Shown in pieces: positions 44,434-55,719 of a stretch of 64,000 nt of DNA (position 1 is the first letter of the stretch; the number at the start of each line of letters is the position of its first letter). Source of the DNA: Cladopsammia gracilis. Lineage: Eukaryota; Cnidaria; Anthozoa; Scleractinia; Dendrophylliidae. The stretch spans positions 310,001 through 374,000 of the forward strand of contig JAJGOT010000016.1 of NCBI GenBank assembly GCA_022457155.1, given 5' to 3'. The translations under genes and the position numbers were made by a program. The notes beneath the pieces are model-generated. The model saw only the letters and a program-made list of their open reading frames with translations, made no database searches and was not told the origin of the DNA.

Positions 44434-44645
44434 CAACCCTTTCACTCCCAGAGTCAATTATGGAGACATGTACAGTAGTTCAAACTTTTGAGTCCGTTGA
44501 CAAAATCCTATGGTGTGACCATTCAATTGAAACCTCTTCAGCAGTACTTTTGCATGGTACCATTTACTTTTCATTATTTTACAAAACAAAATTTAGGATT
44601 TTTCTTGAATTTTGATCTTTGGCACTCTTGAGAGTTAAAGGGTTT
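44434..44645 (-). repeat. 88-bp-type satellite element, single unit
   Basis: Complete minus-oriented copy: AACCCTTTCACTCCCAGAG at the left, CTCTTGAGAGTTAAAGGG at the right. Confidence 0.8.
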
Positions 44646-44682
44646 TAATTGAGGAGTAAGATCAGACAGTGCACGCAATGTA

Positions 44683-44744
44683 GGTGTCCAATTACAGCTA
44701 TCCAATTACAAAAAGTTGTAATTGGACAGCTGTAATTGGACACC
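44683..44744. repeat. Small near-perfect palindrome
   Basis: GGTGTCCAATTACAGCTATC is mirrored by ACAGCTGTAATTGGACACC, with an inner TCCAATTACA/TGTAATTGGA pair. Probably a tiny MITE. Confidence 0.7.
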
Positions 44745-45456
44745 CACGTGACCACGCACCTATTTACGTAAAGAATAGGCCCGCGGATAACCAATCACAA
44801 TCGAGAATTTTGTTATTGATACGATTAACAACTAAATTGGATAAATAGATAATAGAACAGAAGCAGTAGCAGGTTTGGATATAAAGTGCAGGATTTTAAG
44901 GATGTGAGTCGATTATAGTTGATCAAATTATTTTGATTTTGCAACAAGCGATCAAGAAATCAAAATAATATTTATTTTGACAATTGAACGACTCCCGGCA
45001 AGAATGTCCTAAGTACTTTTTTTGAAAATTGTCACTGAAATCTTGGATTTTTGGCCTCAAAAGACAAGGGACTCACTTGTCAAAATTTTGACATTTTCTC
45101 AAAGATGTGGATTTTCATCCCCATTTTGGATTTGTTTTAAATACCTTAACAATAATAAATCATTAATTTGACAAAACTGTGATTTTAAAGGCCTAAAACA
45201 TACAATTTTAGTGAAAGTTGCTAAAAAACATACTTAGGACGGCTATTGTTTTGACTTGCCCAGACTTGTTTTAATGATTTACATAAATGATAGTTAACAT
45301 ACATGTATTTACTTGCTATGATGAACTTATGCTCTGTACCCTGACACAAAAACTGTATTTGGATTCAGGAATCTGAAGTTTTGCAAGAAATGCACCAAAA
45401 ATTATGTACCATGCTTAATAATTCTATCATTTTGTTTATTGTTTCCTTACATGTAG

Positions 45457-45498
45457 GTCTCACTGTGTGCATTTTCTATGGATACTTCAGACCACTTG
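45457..45498 (+). CDS. CENPK: CENPK exon with start codon
   Basis: Acceptor CTTACATGTAG at 45456. ATG at 45478 gives MDTSDHL, then donor GTAAGA at 45499, phase 0. The start was chosen because the next exon follows in frame and this is the only ATG in the exon. Confidence 0.75.
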
Positions 45499-48400
45499 GT
45501 AAGAAACATGAGCATAATTATATGTTATCTTTATAATAACAAATTAAGGTACATGTAGTAGCTGCAGTTACATGTTTCTACTTTTACCCAGGTAAATTTA
45601 ACAATAACAATAGCCTGCATGGCACATTTAATTCAAATTAGGTGTGTTGTGGCTATTGTTAATTCAAGTTGTAAAAGCATGCAGCAGCTTAATTGTTGTT
45701 TTGAATTTACCATAGATAAACGTTCAAACATGTAACCGTAACTGCATTGTAGTGTTTGTGTTTAGTTACCTCTACATGTATTATTAGTTTTATAGTTAAC
45801 CTATTATTTTAAACCTTTTAAACACAGTTATGTATGAATACTTACTTTTTGAAATGCACATCTTTTTATCATTTTTTACACTGTACGTGGAATTTGCATG
45901 CTATAAATTTTAGTTGTTATTATTAAAAACACTTTCATCCCCAGAGTTCATTACAGTGTATGAAGACATGTTATGCAGTGAAACCTCTTTGGCAGCACTT
46001 TTGCATGGTACCATTTGTTTTTCCATATTTTACAAAAACAAAATTGGGGATTTTTCTTGAATTTTCATCTTTGGCACTGATGGAAGTTATATGGTTTATG
46101 ATCCATTGACAACACCAGCATTAAACCAATTCAGTTTTTTCTGGCTTCTTTCTTCATCTCCTTGCCTATTTATTGATTTTGTGACAGCCCTGTACCTGTA
46201 TATGCGGGGTTCTCAATAACTTTTTAATCGACTGTTCCATTTTGGTTAACAGCCGTAACAATGGGCACATGGTCAAAAGGTCTAACAGTTAATTCACACT
46301 TAATGCACAGCAGTAACACTTGTTACTATAGTGACACCCCTCATGTTACGGGTTACGGGTTCAACTGAGAACACACTGATATGGAAATTAAAATTAGTTA
46401 AAATAATTATTTTCAAGGCATTGATTGTTTAAAGGAGAAGGGACAGGGTGTCAGTCTTATCAAAATACCGTTCATTGTACATGTACCTGCTTTTTGGCTG
46501 TTTTTAGAGCATTGGAGCTGTCCGACGTTCTTTGTTGTTCCATGTTAGCACCTCGGTGGAAGACCAAGATGTCACCAGTGAGAGCGACAGTGGTGCTCAG
46601 ACTTCGGTCGAACATGTCCCAGCTGAAATTCAGCTACGAAATGAATGTGAAAACCTATGGCAAGAGTTAAATAATGTAAGTTATGTATCTGACAGCATCA
46701 GTCAACCTTCCACACCTTGGAGCATTGCCCTCTTTCTAACTCTTTCATTCCCAGAGTCAATTATGGAGACATTTAGTGTAGTTATAATTTTTATTAACTT
46801 TGAAGTCTCTCAATGAAATCCTTATGGTGTGACCATTCAAGTGAAACTTCTTCAGCAGTACTTTTGCATAGTTAAACCCCAATAGTGATTAGAATCAAAT
46901 GTCTTCTTGTACAGTTATATCATGAATGCTTAATCAATCTGCGGTCATGACAATTTAGGATATGATCACCCAAGATAAATGAACATAATCTTGATATTGT
47001 AACAGCTATTATATAAGTGGCCAAAGGCGACTATAGTCGCCATACACAATTTGGGAAATAAAATATTTGGCCATGGAGAGTATAAAAATGTGAGGAAATT
47101 ACTTTTCCGCAAAATGATTAAGCCACCTCTCAAAGCACCAGCAGTTTTGAAACTTTCATCTTTGTGTTCAACTGATAGGAGCATATATATATGCCATTCT
47201 AATCTTGGTGTTTCAGTGCAACTTTCATGCAGGATAATTTGAGGGGTTTTTCATGTTTGTCCATAAATCTTTCATTACTGCTGGTTATATACATGTATAG
47301 ACAAGTGTTTCTATTGTAACTTTACTCTGAATGGTTTTGTTCCAACTTTTTCCTGCAGACCCATGCTCGTCTTGAAGCCAGAACCACAAACAGTACATCT
47401 CAAGTGGATGAAAGTGCTTCAGATGGCTCCAAGGTAAGGCAGGTTCTGAGTAACTCTAATGTTGTAAAACCTCTGACTTTCAATAGTGGCTGAGTTCAGA
47501 GTGTAAACAGGAAAGTACTGCTTGTAGCTTTCATTTGAATGCAGTCACACTTTAGGATTTTGTCCATAGACACAAAACTTAGAACCACCTTGTACAGAAT
47601 AATAAACAGCACCACAGGAATGTACTGCTCAATAGCTTTCATTTGAATGGTCACACTTTAGGATTTCATCCACAGACTCAAAAGTTAGAACCACCTTGTA
47701 CAGAATAATAAACAGCACCACAGGAAAGTACTGCTCAGTAGCTTTCATTTGAATGGTCACACTTTACAATTCTGTCAATGTAGACTCAAAAGTTAGAACT
47801 ACTTTGTACAGCATACAGTAATAAATGGTACTGGCACAGGAAAGTACTGCTCAGTAGTTTCAGATCAGTTGAATGGTCACACTCAAAAATTAGTACCACT
47901 TTGTACAGCATGATAAACATCACCACAGGAAAGTACTGCTCAGTAGCTTTCATTTGAATGGTCATGCTATAGGATTTCATCTCCAGACTCAAAAGTTAGA
48001 ACCACCTTGTAGCAGTACTGGCAAAGTAGCTGCAGTACAAGTATGTATGTACTGCAATAAAGTTTCATTTTAATGGTCACACAAGTTAAATGTACATGTA
48101 GAACAACATCACACGATTTATGGGCTGACTGTGATAATGATGATAATGATGGTGGTGGTGATGATGATGACAATGACAATGGCGATGACGATGAGATGGT
48201 GGTGGTGGTGGTGATGGTGACGATGACGATGACGATGAGATGATGATGGTGATGGTGATGGTGATGGTGATGATGATGATGCACCTCTTGGGGGACATAA
48301 AAAACAGGAAGTAACATGCAGGGAGAAAGAAAGAGAACTGATAAATAATGGAGCACAAATAATTGGTATAAAAAGAAAAGGGATCTGGAATACAAAATGG

Positions 48401-51400
48401 ATAGAAACTAGGATAAAAAAGGCATGGGAATGGGGATAAAAAGGTGATAGAAACTGGGAGAGAAGAGGGTAGGAACTGGGATACAAAAGGGATGGGAACT
48501 GGAAGAAAAAGGGATGGGAGCTTGAAGAGAAGGAGATGGGAACTTGGAGAAAAGGTTACAGGAAGTGAAAGTGAAGTGGCAGGAAGCAGGAGAGATGGGA
48601 AAGTGAACTGGGAAAGAACAGGGCAGAAAGTGAGAGAAGTTCAGCTCACATTTTCACAGAGCCAATTCTCTGACTTGCATTTTTATTAAAAAAAAAAATG
48701 TTTCATTTTTCAAAATTTGAGATTTAAAACTCTGGGTGCGGCTTCTCTGTGAGTGCGGCTTATTCGCCGGTGTGTACCATAGTATATTGTTTTGTTAAAC
48801 ACAATTTACAGTGTAAGTTTTAATTTTAATACAGGTCCTTGAGAAAGTGTTACGGGTAAAGGAGAAGAAACTTCAGACAGAACTCTTAGCATTGGAAAAC
48901 CAGGGACTTCGAGGTTAATGTTTGCATAACTTTATATTCTTTTTATGAAACCCATTTTCCATTTAAGTCATGATTGGAAGCACAATTTATTGAGTCGTGC
49001 CTTGGCTCTGAGCCTACAGATGTAGGCGACCGACTCTATAAAATGGCCTGTGAAAATTGAAAAAGTTGAGATTTTTCAAGTGGTTTATAGCCTGAGGCAA
49101 AGTGTTAGTGATGTCATACAGTGTATCGAGTGGTTTATAGCCTGAGGCGAAGTGTTAGTGACGTCATACCAGTTAATAAGCAACTTCAAGCTCACGGATG
49201 ATTGGATTTATTTACAACATAACAAAAAGGAAAATGATGAAACGAAACATATCAAGTAACAGGAACTTATGTTATTGCTGGGTTTGGTGAGAGTTCCATT
49301 TGATAACGATTTTGTTTTCTTTCTTTTCGAGCAAGACTGATTAAAGGTTTCAAATGACGTACAGTGTACATGTAGTAATGTTGATGACGGATCACCTGGT
49401 GTGACCGGAAAAGCGACTGTACATGTAAAACAAATCATAGCAATATATTTAATTAATTCTTGACCTTAGGGGCACTTACAAGACCCTTAAAGCTTCTTCA
49501 GCACGACTTCACTACTCAAAGAGTTGTTGTTCTAGTTTTTAGTATAAGCGTTTGAGAGTAAATTTTCTTGTGTACAATGTACAGGTAATAAAATTAATTT
49601 AATTGGTTAACATTATTTTTGTTTGTTTATTCAGTGACATCAACTAATCCTGAGTACACCAAGACTCGTCTTAAAAGACAGGTAACTAACAGACCATTAC
49701 TTGGAAAAAAAAAAATCTGTAATACAAAACACAATATTTCCTTGAAGGAAATTGCTAGGGGCCTAAAAAAAAAGGGGGGAGGGGGGGGGGGGGGGGGTGG
49801 GGTTGGGTGGATTGAAATTGTTCACTGGAAGTTGTACCTATATTTGGTTGTGTATGGGCTCCAATTTGAGGTCATACTCCGAGTTAACTGTTAATAATTT
49901 ATGGTGTGAAAGGAGCATTAATAGCCCTTATGCATGTTTACGTCAGCTGACCACATGTAGCTAATTAATTTTCACCCCTCCCCTCCCCCCCAAGTCTCGC
50001 TTTCGAAGTGTAAACCTATGAACATCTCATCATTGTATTCTCAAAGGAACAAAGTTGAAAAGAATACCTACTAAACAAAACAATGTGAACTTGTCAAAGG
50101 TTTACAAGGAATTTTGTGCAAATGAGGCTTGGTGATGAATTTTGAGCTGGTCATGTCATCATGCATAAGACCTATCGACACAAACTTTTTTTTGGGTATT
50201 GTTCAAACAATTAATTATGCTAATCAGTTAATTTTTCTTCTTTTTTCTGACATAACATGTAGCTGCTTACAAGTATTAAGCAGTTAGAAGAGACATTGGA
50301 TGTTATTAAAAAGCAGCGAAAAGAAGTAGAAGATGAACTCAAAAGGTAGCTATTACAAAATATCTGTATTTATCCTTTCACGCCCAAAAGTGCTCAAGCC
50401 AAATATTTTCCCTTCTGGCCCTCCCACTCAGTCGATAAGTCTAATTATTGCATGACTAAGACAGTCAGAGGGCCAATAACTAAAATCAACCAATCAGAAT
50501 GCTCTATTGCCAGTCCAGTATTCTCTAAGTATTGGACTGGGCATTATCCCGAATGATCCCGCACAATCCTTTAGTTGTGTAATAAATCCTGTTAGAGTAA
50601 TAAATCACTTATTGGCCAAGCTTGCTCGGGACCATACTGGGAGTGCGGGGTCCATACAAAAAAGACCTTGGGACAATCTCCCAGAAGGCCTTTGCGCTTG
50701 GTCGATATACAATAGATAATTGTTCATCTCCCTTAATAATTTTGTTGTGACACACAGGGAGGAAGAGATTTTCATTCAACATAAGGAGGTCAGGAATTCT
50801 CTTCAGATGAAAATTGACAGCCTGGGACAAGAGAAAGAAAATACCCAAAGTGGCACAAGGTATGGAATAAATATTTTACAAAATGTATTTATGAGGAAGA
50901 TCTTTAACCCATATAATTCAGTATTTCTTGTATGTATATTAATTTGAAAATTTCTGTTTTCCCAGGATTTTAATAATACATGTCCATGTAAGTTAAAATA
51001 ATATTATTCCGAGTCGCCCCATGATACAGAAACCAGGTTACAGTCAAAACTGGTCAAGCGTTCTTGCCTACCCTGAATTAATAAATCCATCATTGCAAAT
51101 ATGACTTCATTACTTGTTTCAATAATCCGCTCTACGAATGAAGAATGCAAAATTCAAAATAAGCCTATTCAAAAATCGAATTTATTAGATTAATAACATT
51201 GCTTCACACACTTCACACGTGAAAATTTGACAGGTTTCTTTTCATTTGCATAATGCAGATCTCAATGGTCATTTCAAAAATGCAAATTTTAAAGGCCCAT
51301 GTTCACCCAAGCTGCTTTGCACGCTTGTGTTTTTGTTTTGAAATGGTTCAATTGTTCAATATAGCGTTATGATTGGCTGGTACATGTACGTAGATTTTTC

Positions 51401-52807
51401 GATTTTCCGTCTGTGTAAAAATCAGCCCGGGTGCGCAAAGCAGATTGGGTGAACATGGGCCTTTAATTGTACTACTTTCTATTCAACTCTAGCTTTTATT
51501 TAATTCCCGTCCTTCAAAATATCAAAAGACAAAAAAGACTTTTTGGTATTCTGGAGTTTAAAAAAAGAGATTGACAAAACAAAACAAAAAGAAATAACAT
51601 TTGAGGATCATTGGTGATGTATGAAGTTGCTGGGAAACCTGTCAAATTCTCGCGCCCGCCAGCACGTGAAACCACACGATCGAGACTTCTTTTGAATCTC
51701 GCACTCTTCATCTGAAGAGTGCATTATTGAACTGAAATCAAATTTCAAAATTTTACATTTTTTGAAATAATGAATTATTTTATTAATCCACTCTAGGCAG
51801 GAACATTTTGACTGGTTTTGACTGTAAGCTCCAGCAGTTGTAGCATGATTTGAAATTAGCACTTCTGGGAGACTCAGAGTACAAATTGTATATCACTTGC
51901 CCTGTTTGGCGAGTAGCATTTTCACTTTCAAGCTAAATACAGTGTAATTACTCTTTTGGGCAAGTGCAAACTGAGTGTATTGTGCAAGTCATGCACACTA
52001 AGAATTAAGCTTTCAACCCTATTACATGCTGTTTCACGTGTGTTAACATTTTTATCTTCAGCTACATGTATATGAGAAGACAATTTCAGGAAATGTTAGA
52101 CTGTAAAATTACTAGAAGGGTTACAATGTTCATGTAGTTTCTAAAGAAACTCTTATGAACGACTAGCATTTGAAACGGGGTAGTCCAGCACTTGTCCAAA
52201 CAATGTCTGTGATTCGCTAATAAAACCAAATTTTCTTATTGCTTAATTGGCAAGTAATATTTTAAACCAGGAAAGGAACATGTTATGCCACCCACAGACA
52301 ATAAACTTTTAACTTCAATGTACTTAGTAACATTACATTTTTCAGCCAGGTGAAGGACCTTGAAAAGCAAAAGAAAGCTGCAGATGTGTATCTGGCCCAA
52401 ATCGTGAAGAAACTGGTTAGTAATTTTGTTTTGTTGTTGTTGTTGTTTTTTTTTTTGTTGTCTTAAGTTTTCAAACCTCCCCTCCCCCTTATAACATAAC
52501 ATGTACATTCTTTTTTAGATCTTCACCTCTCTGAATAATCCACCCTCCCTTTCCTGCATCAATCCTGCAAGAATAAAGTACAAATGCAACGGAAGAACTG
52601 CTCTAAAGCTTTCGTTAAATGGTCACATGTACAGACTCAAAAAGTACTGCACAATACTTTCCCTTGAATGGTGACGCTTCGGTGATTCAAGAATCAACTT
52701 CTACAGCATAATAAACAGCACCACAGGGAAGTAATAGCATTCATTTGAATGGTCACACTTTTTAAAAGATGTTATCCACGGACTCAAACCTAGACGCCCT
52801 AAAGGTT

Positions 52808-52849
<42 letters not shown>

Positions 52850-55343
52850 AATTCATAATTAAATCGTTCATTATTGCATATATTTTTTTTACCAGGGTTC
52901 TTTCTTGTCAACGAACTTTCCTCTCCCCTCACCTGATGATATGAAAGGGAACAAGGTAAGTTCGTATGTACCGTATTTATTAGATTGCAGTGGAAAAAAG
53001 AAACAGTGTTTACTTACAGGTATAGTACCGGTCAAAGGTAAGTTGTCAGTCTCGACTCCTCGATTCTCGATCCTCGATGTTTTTCGAGTTTCGAGCTTTG
53101 AGAATCGAGTATCGAGCTTCCATTTTAGAGACACTCAAAGTTTTTTCGAGAATCTTGAAAAGGGATTACGAGAAAACGATTAATTTCTCGAAGACAGAAC
53201 AATGGCACGGCCGCTTTTGTTTCGCGTGGCTTTTGTTTTGTTACCAAAAAAGACACTGCTGTAAGCTGTGGAACCTCCAGCGAAAAAGCCTTGGAAAAAA
53301 CGTCTCGCCGACTTGTGAGAGAGAGAGAGTGACATTCACGGCTCCTGTTTTGCCACCCCGGGTGCCGGACTTACTTACAATTAGATTCACAAACAGGTTC
53401 CTTAGTGATGACATACGTGTAGGGCGAAAAGAAATTATCACTCCAGGCGTGCGTTTGCCGTTTCTCAAAATTCCCGCATAATTTTCAGGCTGGAAAGCTA
53501 TTTTTTGAATTTCAATTTGTTTCAAGTGGTGGTGAAGTTTTTAACCCAAAAACCAGTGCAAAGTTCCTCGTCAATGTAGGATTTTAGTGCATAGCTTTCA
53601 AAACGAACAAAAATTGAATCTCTGTTGGTAAACAGCCTGCACAGAAAATGGCTTCTCGGGCCCGAAAAAGTCTTCGGGAGTTTGAGAAATGTACGCACTG
53701 CCTCCCCAGTCTGTTTTAACCCAATATTCCAACATAAGCAACTAAAGCAAGCAAGTCTTTCCTGCAACTTGCAACAGATGAAATTGCGCGATGCTAGTGT
53801 AACACCCTCTGTTCTCAACTTGTCTCGCAACAAAAAATTGCATTGCGAGTTGCAGAAAAAGCAACAAGTTGTAAACGCGTAACATGTCAGCGTTGGGTTG
53901 CAAGTTGAGTATATGACAGATTTTCTTTTATTTGCTTGATCAATTCTACATAGTGTTCTGATAAGAAAGTCGAAAAACGTTTTTCAATATCGATTTTTCT
54001 TCTCCGTATTTTAGCTATCTAAAAACGTGAAATTTGACTTCCAGCGGGATACAATACTGTGCAGGAAGAAAGACTGTAGATAGCTGGCTGTGGCGTCAAT
54101 ACCAGAATGCAAGTTTCGCGTTTTCTTGGTTCCTCCGATTTTTTTTTATGCTGCGTGTTGCTACAACCATAAACAACACGCCATAACATAACCATGTTTC
54201 TTCCTCAGGGCATACTAATTACCCATCTACATTGCCGCAACAAGACTGACAGCAACAATCAGAATGCTACAACAACAAAGGGGTCATTTAGTACCCTATA
54301 ATATTACCTTATGGGGCTGTACTGATTTTGTTTTTCTTGTTCATTGGAATTAGCATCAAGGAAGAGGAGTCCTCCTAGATCCAAATACCAGATATGTTTC
54401 ACTTCAACAACTAACAGAGGTAAACACATGTTGATATTTACATCTGGTGTGCAGGTGGTTATATCTACGAAGCAGTAATTTCCTGTGGTGCTGTTTGTTA
54501 TGCTGTACAAGGTGGTTCTAACTTTTAAGTCTGTGGATCAAATCCTAAAACGTGGTGAACATTCAAATGAAAGCTATTGAGCAGTACTTTCCTGTTGTTT
54601 AAGTCGCGTTAATTTTTGTGAGCGTTAATTTCCGCGACATTATTTAAGTGGAGCGTTCATTTCCGAGACCTTAATTACACTCCAAATTCTGGATGCTGTC
54701 CGAACACATATCGCAACTAGGAAACAATAGCCTTCTCTTTTCTGTACACCATTTTACAATCTTTTGCAATGTAAAAGCCTTAAAGATATGTCATTTGCAA
54801 TATTTCCAGTTCATTCTTGCTTTCAGAAGGGCGGTTCTCGATATACAGCCAAAATAACTTTAGAGACATCAATAAACGCGTTAATGTTCTTCATTTTGAA
54901 AATTTGCCCCCTCTCTCGCGTCAATTCCTTTATTCGAAAGAAATTTTCCCTCCAATTCGCGTTAATTTAAGTCGCGTTAATTTCAAAGACCTTAATTTAC
55001 AGGAGCGTTAATTTACTATAATAATGGTCCTGCGCATAATAGACCTTTTCGTCCCGGAAAACAAACAAACAAACAAACTCACTGGTAGTGGTGACATATA
55101 CACGTCATATTGGCTGCGGTTCATCTATGTTAGATTGATTTGTTTACTATTGAAGGATGGTTATTTTTTCTTGTTTTGATTTAGGACCTGATGAACATGT
55201 TATACAACAGACCTCATGACCCTTACATCAGAATAAAGGACATTCACTGGCCTCCATACATTGAACTGCTATTAAGATGTGGCATAGCTCAGCGGCACCC
55301 TCAAGACTGCAATCTTATTAAACTTGTTGCTTTCAACCGATGA
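45478..55343 (+). CDS. CENPK: CENPK, centromere protein K
   Basis: CENP-K is a subunit of the CENP-H/I/K/M part of the constitutive centromere network that holds the kinetochore on centromeric chromatin. Eleven coding exons join in frame: 45478-45498, 46508-46675, 47359-47433, 48835-48913, 49635-49681, 50263-50345, 50758-50859, 52346-52415, 52896-52955, 54354-54419 and 55185-55343. They total 930 nt, 309 residues plus stop (human about 269). All introns are GT-AG. N-terminal part: LRNECENLWQELNN resembles LIRECEEMWKDM of human CENP-K. The middle is coiled coil. C-terminal part: LSTNFPLP and RPHDPYIRIKDIHWPPYIEL then LRCGIAQRHPQD match the diagnostic PHDPYVKISDSFWPPYVELL / RHPEDP end. The terminal Phe-Asn-Arg replaces the vertebrate tail. 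Introns carry several satellites and MITEs. No polyadenylation signal was picked out. Confidence 0.92.
45926..46092 (-). repeat. 88-bp-type satellite element, internally deleted
   Basis: Minus-oriented, with CTTTCATCCCCAGAGTTCA and GTGAAACCTCTTTGGCAGCA. The part between the left block and the AAACCTCTT word is missing. Intronic. Confidence 0.65.
46508..46675 (+). CDS. CENPK: CENPK exon, N-terminal acidic region
   Basis: Acceptor GGCTGTTTTTAG, donor GTAAGT, 56 codons in phase 0. Reads SIGAVRRSLLFHVS, EDQDVTSESDSGAQTS and LRNECENLWQELNN. Confidence 0.9.
46735..46870 (-). repeat. 88-bp-type satellite element, partial
   Basis: AACTCTTTCATTCCCAGAG to CTTCTTCAGCAGTACTTTTG, minus-oriented and truncated before the far block. 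Confidence 0.65.
47359..47433 (+). CDS. CENPK: CENPK exon
   Basis: Acceptor TTTTTCCTGCAG, donor GTAAGG, 25 codons: THARLEARTTNSTSQ then VDESASDGSK. Confidence 0.88.
47495..48085 (+). repeat. 106-bp satellite array, about five units
   Basis: GAATGGTCAC recurs at 47645 and 47751, an exact 106-bp step, with further units to about 48085. It lies in a CENPK intron. Unit words: AGAACCACCTTGTACAG, AATAAACAGCACCACAGG, AGTACTGCTCAGTAGC. Confidence 0.85.
48125..48285 (+). repeat. (GATGRT)n trinucleotide-type microsatellite
   Basis: Long GATGAT / GGTGGT / GACGAT run in a CENPK intron. The His- and Ser-rich frames on the minus strand are produced by it. A purine-rich GGGATGGGAACTGG-like tract follows at about 48400-48640. 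Confidence 0.95.
48835..48913 (+). CDS. CENPK: CENPK exon, coiled coil start
   Basis: Acceptor TTTTAATACAG, donor GTTAAT. Reads VLEKVLRVKEKKLQTELLAL then ENQGLR, leaving one base of the next codon. Confidence 0.88.
49635..49681 (+). CDS. CENPK: CENPK exon
   Basis: Acceptor TTTATTCAG, donor GTAACT, 47 nt. Completes a Val codon and reads TSTNPEYTKTRLKRQ. Confidence 0.85.
49770..49805. repeat. Poly-A/poly-G tract in CENPK intron
   Basis: AAAAAAAAGGGGGGAGGGGG-type run, likely replication slippage. Confidence 0.9.
50263..50345 (+). CDS. CENPK: CENPK exon, coiled coil
   Basis: Acceptor ACATGTAG, donor GTAGCT. Reads LLTSIKQLEETLDVIKKQRK then EVEDELK, leaving two bases of an Arg codon. Confidence 0.88.
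50758..50859 (+). CDS. CENPK: CENPK exon, coiled coil
   Basis: Acceptor TGACACACAG, donor GTATGG. Reads EEEIFIQHKEVRNSLQMKI then DSLGQEKENTQSGT, leaving two bases. Confidence 0.88.
51291..51464. mobile_element. Inverted-repeat MITE in CENPK intron
   Basis: AAAGGCCCATGTTCACCCAA at the left and TTGGGTGAACATGGGCCTTT at the right, with GCTGCTTTGC/GCAAAGCAG just inside, about 174 bp. Confidence 0.8.
52346..52415 (+). CDS. CENPK: CENPK exon, coiled coil end
   Basis: Acceptor ATTTTTCAG, donor GTTAGT. Reads QVKDLEKQKKAADVYLAQ then IVKKL. Confidence 0.88.
52570..52790 (+). repeat. 106-bp-type satellite units, diverged
   Basis: About two units with AATAAACAGCACCACAGGGA and TTTGAATGGTCACACTTTTT, in a CENPK intron. 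A poly-T/poly-G tract follows at about 52807-52848. Confidence 0.7.
52896..52955 (+). CDS. CENPK: CENPK exon
   Basis: Acceptor TTTTTTTACCAG, donor GTAAGT, 20 codons: GSFLSTNFPLPSPDDMKGNK. This corresponds to the FLEDHFPLPD segment of human CENP-K. Confidence 0.9.
52960..54350. other. CENPK intron with unrecognised repeat-like DNA
   Basis: A CTCGATTCTCGATCCTCG / TCGAGTTTCGAGC tract (53050-53125) is self-complementary and repeat-like. Overlapping frames at 53077-53525 and 53522-53882 may be old transposon coding sequence but no family was recognised. Confidence 0.35.
54354..54419 (+). CDS. CENPK: CENPK exon
   Basis: Acceptor TTCATTGGAATTAG, donor GTAAAC, 22 codons: HQGRGVLLDPNTRYVSLQQ then LTE. 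Confidence 0.88.
54500..54600 (-). repeat. 106-bp-type satellite, one unit
   Basis: Minus-oriented: TGTACAAGGTGGTTCTAACT to AGCTATTGAGCAGTACTTTC, in the last CENPK intron. A degenerate GCGTTAATTT repeat follows (54605-55020). Confidence 0.75.
55185..55343 (+). CDS. CENPK: CENPK last exon, conserved C-terminus and stop
   Basis: Acceptor TTTTGATTTAG. Reads DLMNMLYNRPHDPYIRIKD, then IHWPPYIELLLRCGIAQRHP and the stop TGA at 55341-55343. This block is the most conserved part of CENP-K and identifies the gene. Confidence 0.94.
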   Translation, partial: DLMNMLYNRPHDPYIRIKDIHWPPYIELLLRCGIAQRHPQDCNLIKLVAFNR

Positions 55344-55599
55344 TTTTAATTTATTAGGCGGCTGGCTCTCTGTTGTGGAGGATACATGAATCTGGACAGA
55401 CCGATAGTGCTGGATGAGATGATTGTAACCGTCAGTGCAGAAGTTTAATAGTTGAAAGATGCCACACTGTACAGAACATGTACACAAATACCTGCTATCA
55501 GATCCATGCAGGTCCCTGGCCACTTGCGGATGCTTTAAGACACTGGCTGCCTTCAGCCAACCATCCTAGACATTAGCATCAGCTAAATTAGGATCACTT

Positions 55600-55710
55600 A
55601 TTTAACCCTTGAAATCCGAAGAGTACCAAATCTCAAAATTCATGAAAAATACCAAATTTCATTTTTTAAAATATTGAAAAACAAATAGTACCTTGCAAAA
55701 GTACTGCCCA
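55600..55710 (+). repeat. 88-bp-type satellite element, truncated
   Basis: TTTAACCCTTGAAATCCGAAG to AGTACCTTGCAAAAGTACTG, just 3' of CENPK. Confidence 0.65.
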
Positions 55711-55719
55711 AGACCAGGC

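Noticed and set aside
47495..48085. CRISPR-like array
   Set aside because: Direct repeats without unique spacers, in a eukaryotic intron. It is a satellite.
48086..48486. His- and Ser-rich minus-strand frames of 90-142 residues
   Set aside because: Produced by the GATGGT-type microsatellite in a CENPK intron.
53077..53882. Frames in the CENPK intron as extra exons
   Set aside because: The 52955 to 54354 junction already joins in phase and matches the CENP-K order. These frames have no CENP-K similarity.
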